NCBI RefSeq assembly: GCF_036880985.1
Contig: NZ_JBAJNO010000004.1
Coordinates: 62,001 to 126,000 of the forward strand
Source of the DNA: Limibacter armeniacum
GTDB lineage: Bacteria > Bacteroidota > Bacteroidia > Cytophagales > Flammeovirgaceae
Length of the DNA: 64,000 nucleotides
Direction of reading: 5' to 3'
The notes under the pieces are model-generated. The model saw nothing but the letters and a program-made list of their open reading frames with translations, had not been told where the DNA came from and searched no databases. Positions within the stretch are counted from its first letter, which is position 1; every line of letters begins with the position of its first letter. Made by a program: the position numbers and the translations under genes. This document shows positions 28,036-35,689 of this stretch, piece by piece.

Positions 28036-29451
28036 TCAGTTAGCACCATATCGCAACCATACTTCTTTTTGTGCTTCTGTCATTTCTCCACTGATTCCAA
28101 ATCTAACTTTTCTAGGTAACAATTCCTTGATGACCATAAACTCCTCAATGGTACAGGTTATTTGTTCCAATGAAGGTAACTCTGCTAATGGAGAAAAATC
28201 CTTGATCTCAGTTCTGTAAATAGACAAGTCCTTAAGTTTTGTCAACTGACTTATAAATGAGATATCGTTTACATTGGTGTTGGAAATATCTAGCCTCACC
28301 AGTTTTTTTAAAGCAGTCAATTCTTCAAAAGATTCCAACTGATTATTACTGATGTTCAAATCAGTCAAGTTTTTGATTTTGGCTATATCACCCAAAGTGG
28401 TTAACCCTGATGATTCAGCACCCAACACTTTCAACTTTTTCATCTCTGATAATGCTGAAAAGTCCTTTAATGAAAGTCCATAAAGACTTAACTGCACCAA
28501 GTTTTCCAACTTAGCCAGTTCAGTAATATCCTGAACATTGGTTTTAGCCAGATACAAGATTTTCAGATCAGACAGCTCTGTTAAAGGGGAAATATCAGAG
28601 ATAGGATTACCAGATAGGATCAACTCTCTTATTCCTGTAAAGTATTTTAAAGGAGATATATCCTCAATTTTATGTTTTAGAAGGCTTAAGATTTTGATTT
28701 TACTGACTGCATCACTGCTTACCTTTCCTTTACAAGATGAAGTAACAATGTCTTTCCATTCAGATGATAGCTCCTCAAAATTAAAATCATCTCTTTTTAG
28801 AGACAGATCATTGTCAATAGCTGAAACTCCATATGGAAGGTCTAGATTTGAAAGTGCATCCAAAAAATGAGAGTTGGCAGGTTGTTTCAAATACCAAGCG
28901 TTATACGTTTCTTCTTTTTCTATAACATAATTTTGATTGTCAATTTGAGCACTAATAAACTGGATAAAAGCTGTAATATTTGGTGCAATCACATAACGAG
29001 TAGTTTCATCCCTTCCTGAGTTAATGATTTGCCCTTTTTGCCCTTTTGTATCAGGATCCAGATCTACTACAATATTGTTACCTCCACCATCCTCACTAAT
29101 TGGAAAATATTTTTTGTTCGCATACTGTTCTTTTATATGACCAGTAGGTACTGAAATGATGGTACTATCAATTGAGGCAAAACTATCATCTCCAGCAATC
29201 GTCACCCATAAATTCCATTCTTGTAAGGCTTTTTCTAAACTAAGAAATGGCAATCCAAAAAATAGCCCTGTATAACCAGATTCCCCATTGTGCATACGGT
29301 AAAGTGATTTTAAATCTTCAGGTAATTGTAATCCAGTTACCTTTTCAACTTCCATTAACTGAGCTTCAGTTGCTGGTGGATTCAGGGTATTTGCTAACTC
29401 TGGAAATACTTCCTGTAATTGTTGTTCTAGTTTCGAAAAAATAGTCTCCAT
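28036..29451 (-). CDS. SUKH (SMI1/KNR4) domain protein with leucine-rich repeats
   Basis: The 471-residue cytoplasmic protein has an N-terminal SMI1/KNR4 (SUKH superfamily) domain at about 5-165 (PATEAQLMEVEKVTGLQLPEDLKSLYRMHNG, given here as the family opening, and YFPISEDGGGNNIVVD). The C-terminal half holds about eight LRRs of 20-22 residues (about 255-440: ISPLTELSDLKILYLAKTNVQ-type, consensus IxxLxxLxxLxxLxLxxNxI, close to internalin-type repeats). SUKH domains are common immunity proteins against polymorphic toxins, and LRRs mediate protein binding. A fused form could be an immunity or a sensor protein. No toxin gene is adjacent. It lies beside the replicon core. Confidence 0.85.
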   Translation of the reverse strand: METIFSKLEQQLQEVFPELANTLNPPATEAQLMEVEKVTGLQLPEDLKSLYRMHNGESGYTGLFFGLPFLSLEKALQEWNLWVTIAGDDSFASIDSTIISVPTGHIKEQYANKKYFPISEDGGGNNIVVDLDPDTKGQKGQIINSGRDETTRYVIAPNITAFIQFISAQIDNQNYVIEKEETYNAWYLKQPANSHFLDALSNLDLPYGVSAIDNDLSLKRDDFNFEELSSEWKDIVTSSCKGKVSSDAVSKIKILSLLKHKIEDISPLKYFTGIRELILSGNPISDISPLTELSDLKILYLAKTNVQDITELAKLENLVQLSLYGLSLKDFSALSEMKKLKVLGAESSGLTTLGDIAKIKNLTDLNISNNQLESFEELTALKKLVRLDISNTNVNDISFISQLTKLKDLSIYRTEIKDFSPLAELPSLEQITCTIEEFMVIKELLPRKVRFGISGEMTEAQKEVWLRYGAN

Positions 29452-29552
29452 GTTGTTTTAAAATTGGTTTATGTTAAATCCTTTGTCATGCAATAAAGTG
29501 AAGCAGAACGTAATTGAAGTCAGTTGTAAAAAATAAGAGTCATTTATAAACA

Positions 29553-29594
29553 AAACACCCCTTATAATTCATCAATTGATTACAAGGGGTGTTT
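29553..29594 (-). terminator. Terminator after the HTH/coiled-coil gene
   Basis: AAACACCCCTT (29553-29563) and AAGGGGTGTTT (29584-29594) form an 11-bp stem. In the minus direction it is followed by TTTTGTTT, so it can end transcription from the gene starting at 30040. Confidence 0.7.
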
Positions 29595-29601
29595 GATGTA
29601 T

Positions 29602-29624
29602 CAAAGTGCCATCGTGACACTTTG
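29602..29624. repeat. Palindromic site P1 (parS/operator candidate)
   Basis: A 23-bp palindrome with arms CAAAGTGCCA and TGACACTTTG around TCG. It is the outlying member of a six-copy family, about 4.7 kb from the next copy. Confidence 0.65.
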
Positions 29625-29626
29625 TG

Positions 29627-30040
29627 TTATTTTAGCTTTTTGGTTTTAAGATCATCTGAAACCTTATCTCCCAATACTTTGGTCAGGTAACCCAACATTT
29701 GTCTGTATTCCTTTTCACGTTCAAGGTTTACTTGCTTTTCCATCTCCAGTTGTTTCCTCAAAAAACTCACTTCATCTTTTAGCTGTTGAAGTAACTCATT
29801 TTGATCCACACCACTGATAGATTGTTTGGTAGATGAAGTATCTGATAAACCGAAGTATTTTAATACATAATTTTCGGCTACAAAATATTGAAGATTATTG
29901 CCTCTATATGGTTGTGCAATCATTATATCCTCACCTACTTTTTCAGCAGCTAACTCCTTGATAAACTTACGAATAGTAGTCTCACTCTTGCCTGTAAGTT
30001 TTACTATATCAGAAACCTTCAGGTACTTTTTATCTGCCAT
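29627..30040 (-). CDS. Small HTH plus coiled-coil protein of the replicon core
   Basis: The 137-residue protein has an N-terminal HTH (KYLKVSDIVKLTGKSETTIRKFIKEL, about 5-35) and a C-terminal coiled coil (about 85-120, rich in E, K, Q and L). This layout resembles plasmid accessory proteins such as DUF536-type or KfrA-like proteins that bind plasmid DNA and help maintenance, although this one is short. Its end abuts palindrome P1 and it is divergent from the membrane protein gene at 30205. Plasmid-related function is inferred from structure and neighbours. Confidence 0.65.
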   Translation of the reverse strand: MADKKYLKVSDIVKLTGKSETTIRKFIKELAAEKVGEDIMIAQPYRGNNLQYFVAENYVLKYFGLSDTSSTKQSISGVDQNELLQQLKDEVSFLRKQLEMEKQVNLEREKEYRQMLGYLTKVLGDKVSDDLKTKKLK

Positions 30041-30131
30041 CAGAGGATAAATTTATGTATTAGTTGATATATTATTTATATATTAATTTTATATATTAGC
30101 CTCCAAATTAGGCAATAGTTCAATTTTATAC

Positions 30132-30172
30132 AAAAACTGCCTGTAAAGGCTGGGGGGCCACAGGCAGTTTTT
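30132..30172. other. Very stable hairpin between divergent genes
   Basis: A perfect 13-bp stem, AAAAACTGCCTGT (30132-30144) with ACAGGCAGTTTTT (30160-30172), encloses a 15-base G-rich loop. It looks like a bidirectional terminator but sits between two divergently transcribed genes. It may end a small RNA or act as a leader attenuator of the gene at 30205. Confidence 0.6.
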
Positions 30173-30204
30173 AACTCATTGAAACCATAAATATCAATAA
30201 GCTT

Positions 30205-31341
30205 ATGACAAAAATACTAAATCCACTGGAGAAATCCTTTGAGCGATCAAGATATGAAGCACATGTAAGCAGAGCACAAGAAAGATTTGGATGGAAACCT
30301 TTTGCATTGCGTTTTGCTTCATTACGTAATATAGCTATCGCTGCCAAATGGAGTTTGCCTGCTGTTTCAGTAGCTACAGCTACTGTTTTTCTTGTTTCAG
30401 CACTATCTACTTCCCTCCCCTACTGGGTTGCTATTCCAGCAGCACTTCTTTTACTGACAGGTTGGGAAGCTGCCAAATCTCAGTTAGTAAAACTCAGCTT
30501 TGAACAGCACTATGCCAATATCAAAACAAGTCAGCTACTGTTTTTACTGGCATTGCTCCTATCAGCAGGCAGTGTATTAATGAGCATGGAAGGAGCCAGA
30601 AAGTTATACCACCTTTCTGATACAGCTAATGAGCAGCTAATGATGACACAGCAACAGCAGCTAGATTCCCTGTCAAAACAGCTACAGATAGAGGTTCAGC
30701 TACTGAAATCAGAGAAAAAGCAGTTTTACAAAAATAATACAGTATACCTGGGAAAAGGGAAATATGCCCTAAATCACACAGTAGCTAAAAACTATGCTGA
30801 CTATGATAATCGTATCAGTAAGCTACAACAGCAACTGCATCAGGAAAAACAGCAGCTGATTGAAAAACATAAAAATGAACAACAGCTTCAGCAAGCTGAT
30901 AGTCATTACCAAGGATGGGTAATAGGTATAATGGCTGTAGTACTAGATATCATGATCGTATTGGCTGGTTGGTTTGTTGTCTTTTTCGATTATAGAGTAC
31001 TTCAGGAAGAGATGTTAGTCAACAAGACTTCTACCTTAAAGAATGGTTTTCCTGTTCAGGAAACAGTTGCCAAGCAGCTACTGGACAATTGGAGAATTAC
31101 ACCTGATGTGGCTACTCCTGCTGTTTCAACAGTAAAAAAACAAGAAAAAAGAAAGGACAAGATTGGTTTTTCCATGCCTGACACAACAGTAAAGAACAGG
31201 GATATTCAGGATAAGTCAGCTACTGATTTCAGTGGATTGGCAGATGCAGTTAAATCTGGAATACGTGATTACAGATTCCTGATGCATGAGTTCAGGGCAA
31301 ATGTATTGCAGGTCAAACAAGTGATAGAACAGTATGGATAA
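30205..31341 (+). CDS. Membrane protein with long coiled coil, unknown function
   Basis: The 378-residue protein was not recognised as any named family. It has three membrane segments near 50-68, 72-90 and 110-128, then a soluble coiled coil at about 140-232 very rich in Gln (TQQQQLDSLSKQLQ, KLQQQLHQEKQQL). A fourth membrane segment lies at about 236-262, and a Lys-rich tail follows. Both ends are probably cytoplasmic and the coiled coil periplasmic or cytoplasmic depending on topology. It lies between plasmid maintenance genes and could be a membrane anchor, a conjugation-related protein or an entry-exclusion protein; none of these is shown by motif. Confidence 0.7.
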   Translation: MTKILNPLEKSFERSRYEAHVSRAQERFGWKPFALRFASLRNIAIAAKWSLPAVSVATATVFLVSALSTSLPYWVAIPAALLLLTGWEAAKSQLVKLSFEQHYANIKTSQLLFLLALLLSAGSVLMSMEGARKLYHLSDTANEQLMMTQQQQLDSLSKQLQIEVQLLKSEKKQFYKNNTVYLGKGKYALNHTVAKNYADYDNRISKLQQQLHQEKQQLIEKHKNEQQLQQADSHYQGWVIGIMAVVLDIMIVLAGWFVVFFDYRVLQEEMLVNKTSTLKNGFPVQETVAKQLLDNWRITPDVATPAVSTVKKQEKRKDKIGFSMPDTTVKNRDIQDKSATDFSGLADAVKSGIRDYRFLMHEFRANVLQVKQVIEQYG

Positions 31342-31380
31342 AAAAAATTCCCCTGCTGATATGGATTCAGCAGGGGAGTT
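31342..31380. terminator. Bidirectional terminator between the membrane protein and rep
   Basis: CCCCTGCTGA (31350-31359) and TCAGCAGGGG (31367-31376) form a 10-bp stem, extended by weaker pairs. An A-run lies before it and AGTT after it. It serves the two convergent genes. Confidence 0.85.
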
Positions 31381-31384
31381 ATAA

Positions 31385-32572
31385 TCAAAGTCCAACCTGA
31401 TATTTACTGTTCAACAGTTTTATCAAGTAACTGGCAGGAGAAGTGATCTTACCATCTTTCACTCCCATCTTAAATTCATTCAGTAAAAGCCAAATTCCAC
31501 TTTCTTTACTTACCCCAACTTTTTGCATTACTGTTCGTGATTGCTGTTGTGTAAGGCCATATTCCACTAATATCTGGATCAGCCTTCTTCTCTTCTCTAA
31601 CAAGCTTCTATTGCCCTTTAAAGCTGTTTCATCGCTATTATTGAAGAGTGAACCTTGAACTGAACCTGACTTTGATACAGGTATATTATTTGCTTTTGGT
31701 TTAGAGGCAAAGTCAGGAATAGCATCTAAGCCAATTGCAGCCATTATTTGCTCATCTGACAAGTTTAGGGCTCTCATACCCTCAATTTGCTTTTTGAGGT
31801 TCTCATCAACTGCTATAGGGCTTGATTCTTTTAATTCTTGTGTATTTGAGATAGCTTCCTTCCTGTTCATAAAGAAAGTAATATGGGTCACTTTCTTTCC
31901 CTTCTTTCTGGACACCTCCCAAGTAACATCGATACCGGACTTCTCACTAATCTCTGTACAAGCTCTATCCAATACTACTTTCCTAAAGTTGCTAAATCGA
32001 TCATAAGTGCTGGAATTGATAATACCTAACAGGCTTTTTAATTCTTCAACTGAAAATTCACGACTCTTGTACTTATCTACACCTTGCATCAGCAACTCAT
32101 AGATACGTATTGAGAAGCCTGATTTCATATGTTCTACATCGATATAATGATAGGATGTAAATGATCGTTTAAGACTCGTTATGTGTGGTACAATTACTTG
32201 GTTGAACTCAAAAGTAAAAGTACCTTCCTCTGCCTCAGCCCTGATTCGTGAAAAAAGTGGGACATATTCACCCTTTAGAAAATTTCCTGCCTCATCCTCT
32301 TCCTCAAAAGCAATTGCTGCGGATGCCAAAGATTTACAGGCTTTTCTTATATCTCTATAATGGTTACTTGTCAAACGCTTTTTGCCAAAAAAGTCTTGAA
32401 AACTTACTGACAAGGGTAGTGCAGGTTGGGAACCATCCAATTCTGTTATGGCAAAAAGTACCATTTTCTGTTCCAATGCTGATAACGTCACTTTGTCTTT
32501 AGCATTGATCAATGCATTGGATTTACTGATACGTCTTCTCCTGCGTTCCTTTTTAACTATATTATATTTCAT
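31385..32572 (-). CDS. rep: Rep_3 family replication initiator
   Basis: About 395 residues from the ATG at 32572 (a TTG at 32581 would add three). An Arg-rich N-terminus (KKERRRRR) precedes the Rep_3/RepE-type winged-helix pair. The first domain contains NALINAKDKVTLSALEQKM and the second YDRFSNFRKVVLDRACTEI, typical of initiators of iteron plasmids. The C-terminal ~130 residues are plasmid-specific (SLSDEQIMAAIGLDAI; LTQQQSRTVMQKVGVS). It binds iterons to open the origin and often represses its own gene. The gene is directly downstream of a dense iteron region, with one iteron 27 bases before the start codon. This is the main evidence that the DNA is, or contains, a plasmid replicon. Confidence 0.9.
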   Translation of the reverse strand: MKYNIVKKERRRRRISKSNALINAKDKVTLSALEQKMVLFAITELDGSQPALPLSVSFQDFFGKKRLTSNHYRDIRKACKSLASAAIAFEEEDEAGNFLKGEYVPLFSRIRAEAEEGTFTFEFNQVIVPHITSLKRSFTSYHYIDVEHMKSGFSIRIYELLMQGVDKYKSREFSVEELKSLLGIINSSTYDRFSNFRKVVLDRACTEISEKSGIDVTWEVSRKKGKKVTHITFFMNRKEAISNTQELKESSPIAVDENLKKQIEGMRALNLSDEQIMAAIGLDAIPDFASKPKANNIPVSKSGSVQGSLFNNSDETALKGNRSLLEKRRRLIQILVEYGLTQQQSRTVMQKVGVSKESGIWLLLNEFKMGVKDGKITSPASYLIKLLNSKYQVGL

Positions 32573-32598
32573 CTGTAGCAACTCTTGTTTTCAGAACG

Positions 32599-33409
32599 CA
32601 TAAAAATGATTGCTCTATTCTAAAAAAGGTTTTATGGATGGGGAAATCCATATTCATATCAGGGATTGACAATCATTTTTATGCTTAGGGTCCTCAATAA
32701 CGGTAAAAAAACGATCATTTTTATGTGAGTACACTCTTTTTTATGTATTAAAGCAATCATTTTCATGTTATTGAGCAATCATTTTTATGTAGTGTTACGA
32801 TCATAATTATGTTATTGAGCAATCATTTTTATGCTTAAATAGCACGTATTAATCTGTTTTACAGTGACATATGAGTCACATAAATAACAAAGAATAATAA
32901 ACCTAATAATCTCTACAATACTCTATCAGGTATTGAGACATAAAAATGATTGTTGATTTTATATTAAAAATATGTAATCCTTTCTATGATAAAATAAATA
33001 GTCATTTCAGATAACGATCATTTTTATGCTAATCACTAATATAGGGGGGATTAAAGAACATAAAAATGATTGCTGATTACATAAATTAATTGTAGATAAC
33101 GATCATTTTTATGCTATATAAAGTAGTGAGAACTATCATTCTGATATCTTTACTACTAAAAAATAGCTTTGACAATCATTTTTATGTTTTGAAATAACAG
33201 ATAGGTGAATTTTATAGAGAAGGGAATAACACCAAAATGACGTAAAGACATAAAAATGATTGTCAAATAGAGCTTTTAGATATCTAATAACCACAAGAAG
33301 TGTACTGTATTGAGTTATAAATCAGATACTTAATGTTTCTACTATATTAGAACTAACATTAGTAGGTGTTTTTGACAATCATTTTTATGTAACAACAATC
33401 ATTTTATAG
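32599..33409. other. Replication origin with 14-bp iterons
   Basis: The sequence CAATCATTTTTATG, or its reverse complement, recurs throughout this very AT-rich gap between rep and the ParB-like gene. Copies start at 32599(-), 32670, 32712, 32754, 32776, 32799, 32820, 32939(-), 33015, 33059(-), 33100, 33173, 33249(-), 33376 and 33396; some have CG instead of CA at the start or one or two changes. A degenerate copy lies at 32732. From 32712 to 32820 the copies are spaced 20-23 bases apart, about two helical turns, in one orientation, the classic initiator-loading array. Later copies are in mixed orientation and may serve regulation or handcuffing. No gene is present. Confidence 0.88.
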
Positions 33410-34243
33410 CAATTCTTCGATTTGTCTCAGTAAGTCATTTAACTCACTCACTGCATCTTTATCTTTCTTTGTAAACAATCTTTTTGATGTTGTATTGAAA
33501 GCCTTTTTCAGTTCCATCAATTGTTTATCCTCATCAGAAAGGGATTTAGCATTTGATTGACCAACTACATTGCTAATGTCTTTTTCAGAAGCGATCTGCG
33601 CATCCTCTTCAGCTTGAGCCAATGCTTGAACCTCATTTCTCTTAACCTTTCTATTACCAGATAAGATATCAGCTTTCAACTGAGGGTTACTGTTTCCAAT
33701 ACGGTCAAGTCCAGCTGCAAATTGAGCATCTCTCATTATGGTTCTTTCACTTACACCATATTGCTCACTCAATTCTTTTTTCTTGTTTACAGTTTCCTGA
33801 GATCTTGTACCACCTTGTGTTCCCTTTTCGTTGTTGTATCGTAATCCTCTCAAGTAGCTTTTTTGTTCCTCAGTCAAGTTACGTCTGCCAAGTTGAAGGT
33901 CTATCATATAATCCTTTACCTGTTCTTTGGTATCAAAGTACAGAGGCTTTTTCAATTTGAATTCAACCTTATTCTTTTGGCAGATTCTGTAACGGTTGTG
34001 ACCATCAATCAGAACAAATTGTGTTTCTCCATCCTCTATTCTTTCCCAGATTGTTAGTGGTTCACGACAACCTTCTTTCAGAATACTTTCTTCCAACAAA
34101 TCAACTTCTTCATTGGTTAATGGAGGAATCAGTGCTTCCAATTCAGGAAGTATGGTAATATGCTGTTTGATATTTTGATCTTGTACAATCTTTCTATCTA
34201 TTTTGATTGACCCAATTGGGCTTGCAATTTTCTTTCTTGCCAT
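33404..34243 (-). CDS. parB: ParB-like partition protein
   Basis: The 279-residue protein has a ParB/Srx-type N-terminal domain at about 35-105 (LEESILKEGCREPLTIW, LIDGHNRYRICQ). A central HTH-bearing region follows (ELSEQYGVSERTIMRDAQFAAGLDRI), then an acidic C-terminal helix likely used for dimerisation (SELNDLLRQIEELL). The canonical GERR box is replaced by GHNR, common in plasmid-borne relatives. It should bind centromere sites and recruit ParA. Palindrome P2 lies 15 bases upstream of its start, and an iteron overlaps its stop. It follows parA by 125 bases in the same direction. Confidence 0.85.
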   Translation of the reverse strand: MARKKIASPIGSIKIDRKIVQDQNIKQHITILPELEALIPPLTNEEVDLLEESILKEGCREPLTIWERIEDGETQFVLIDGHNRYRICQKNKVEFKLKKPLYFDTKEQVKDYMIDLQLGRRNLTEEQKSYLRGLRYNNEKGTQGGTRSQETVNKKKELSEQYGVSERTIMRDAQFAAGLDRIGNSNPQLKADILSGNRKVKRNEVQALAQAEEDAQIASEKDISNVVGQSNAKSLSDEDKQLMELKKAFNTTSKRLFTKKDKDAVSELNDLLRQIEELL

Positions 34244-34257
34244 TATTAGAATTATAT

Positions 34258-34280
34258 CTAGGTGTCATGCTGGCACCTTG
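34258..34280. repeat. Palindromic site P2
   Basis: Arms CTAGGTGTCA and TGGCACCTTG around TGC. It lies 15 bases upstream of the parB start, where it could serve as a centromere or an operator. Confidence 0.65.
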
Positions 34281-34311
34281 GTTTGTGGTTGAGTTTAGTT
34301 AGGGAGAATAA

Positions 34312-34325
34312 CATAAAAATGATTG
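34312..34325 (-). repeat. Isolated iteron between parA and parB
   Basis: An exact reverse copy of the 14-bp iteron, about 900 bases from the main array. It suggests that the initiator also touches the parAB control region. Confidence 0.7.
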
Positions 34326-34344
34326 TGATAATCATTCTGACAAT

Positions 34345-34367
34345 CAAAGTGTCATGCTGGCACTTTG
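34345..34367. repeat. Palindromic site P3
   Basis: Arms CAAAGTGTCA and TGGCACTTTG around TGC, ending one base before the parA stop codon. Confidence 0.7.
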
Positions 34368-34368
34368 A

Positions 34369-35319
34369 TTAATTTACTCCAAGTACTTCATATGCTAATG
34401 ACATATAATCATCAGCACCGTTACTTTTTGGTTGGTAACTGAATACATCTTGTTGGGCAGACTGTGATTCTGTAATGGCAACATTGACACGGATAACACT
34501 TTCAAATACCCTGAAACCAGCCAATGCCTCTTTTACATAATCCATGTTTTCTTGATGGATAACCAACTGATTTTTTACGAGTGTAAATACAACTCCCTCT
34601 ACAGTTAACTTATCATTGATTTCTTCCTGTACCTGCTGAACTCTTGAAAGCAGTTTGTCCAATCCTTTGATTGCTGAAATCTCAGGTTGTAAAGTAATCA
34701 AGCAACTATCAGCTGCCACCAATGCTGCATTTGTAATTATGTTGAGAGCTGGAGGACAATCAACCAATACATAGTCATAGTCATTAAGGACAGGTTGCAA
34801 CACTTTGTTCAAGCGGTTGAAACCACCAATTTGTTGAACCAATTCCAAGTCAGCATCTGCCAATTCCAAATCAGAAGGAGATAGGTCAAGGTTTTCAGAG
34901 ATGTTGTAAATTGGTAGAGGTTCATCATCCAAAAGTGCATTTACCAATTGCTTTTCAGGTTGGTCAATACCTAATGCTTGAGATAGGTTACCTTGAGCAT
35001 CAATATCAACCAGTAAAACTTTTTTCCCTAAAAGTGAAAGTGCTTTACCAAGGTTGATAGCTGTTGTTGTTTTAGCTACACCACCTTTATGGTTGATAAT
35101 TGAAATCACTTTAGCTTTACCACTATTATTAGCCTGTTGGTTAAAACCATATTTAACCAGAATAGGCTTTAGTTGCAGTAAATGTTTGTCATTTAACTGT
35201 CTTTCTCCTCTTTGTACTTTACTTAAAAGTCCTTTGCTAAGACCTGCTTCTTTTTCTAATGCTGAAAGTGATAGAGCAGGATTTCCATTCAAAAAATCAA
35301 TTACTGCTGTTGTCTTCAT
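34369..35319 (-). CDS. parA: ParA partition ATPase with N-terminal HTH
   Basis: The 316-residue protein carries an N-terminal XRE-like HTH at about 15-50 (LSLSALEKEAGLSKGLLSKVQRG), then the ParA/MinD ATPase. The deviant Walker A is KGGVAKTTTAINLG, a switch motif is VDIDAQGNLSQALG, and Walker B lies in YDYVLVDCPPALN. HTH-bearing ParA proteins of type Ia both repress their own promoter and move plasmid copies apart. It is followed by the ParB-like gene. The upstream region carries repeated TATGACCAA sites and three palindromes. Confidence 0.93.
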   Translation of the reverse strand: MKTTAVIDFLNGNPALSLSALEKEAGLSKGLLSKVQRGERQLNDKHLLQLKPILVKYGFNQQANNSGKAKVISIINHKGGVAKTTTAINLGKALSLLGKKVLLVDIDAQGNLSQALGIDQPEKQLVNALLDDEPLPIYNISENLDLSPSDLELADADLELVQQIGGFNRLNKVLQPVLNDYDYVLVDCPPALNIITNAALVAADSCLITLQPEISAIKGLDKLLSRVQQVQEEINDKLTVEGVVFTLVKNQLVIHQENMDYVKEALAGFRVFESVIRVNVAITESQSAQQDVFSYQPKSNGADDYMSLAYEVLGVN

Positions 35320-35394
35320 TTATGGTCTTTTAGTTGGTTTTCTGTCCAAATTTGTGACCGTAAATAAATAACATTTATAAATATTGTCCAATAT

Positions 35395-35510
35395 TATGAC
35401 CAAAAAATATATAATATGACCAATAATGAAGTCAAAATTAATTTATTATTAAAGGTAAATGAGGTGAGAAGGATATTTTCACAAAGTGTCATGTTGGCAC
35501 TTTGGTCATA
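35395..35510. promoter_or_regulatory. Repeated TATGACCAA sites upstream of parA
   Basis: TATGACCAA occurs at 35395-35403 and 35415-35423 in direct orientation, 20 bases apart, and inverted at 35502-35510, all within 200 bases of the parA start. This is a good candidate operator for the ParA N-terminal HTH. The sites are seen; binding is inferred. Confidence 0.45.
35482..35504. repeat. Palindromic site P4
   Basis: Arms CAAAGTGTCA and TGGCACTTTG around TGT. It is the first of three copies in 145 bases upstream of parA and touches the inverted TATGACCAA copy. Confidence 0.7.
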
Positions 35511-35548
35511 TTCTGAAAGAAGGAATTACTATTAAATAAAAAAATCAG

Positions 35549-35571
35549 CAAGGTGCCACTATGACACCTTG
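35549..35571. repeat. Palindromic site P5
   Basis: Arms CAAGGTGCCA and TGACACCTTG around CTA. Compensating changes in both arms keep the palindrome, which argues for selected protein binding. Confidence 0.7.
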
Positions 35572-35603
35572 AATAAAAAATATTAAATGGAGTGTTTGAG
35601 AAT

Positions 35604-35626
35604 CAAAGTGTCATGCTGGCACTTTG
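35604..35626. repeat. Palindromic site P6
   Basis: Arms CAAAGTGTCA and TGGCACTTTG around TGC, identical to P3. The insertion sequence lies 64 bases further on. Confidence 0.7.
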
Positions 35627-35689
35627 CAAGGTTTTAAGGAAACCATTGAAAAAGTAAAATGATATAAAAGCTTAACAGTTACATAAGTT

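Noticed and set aside
32599-33409. Repeated 14-bp motif considered as a CRISPR array
   Set aside because: Copies occur in both orientations with irregular spacing, there are no uniform spacers and no cas genes; the Rep_3 gene beside it explains them as iterons.
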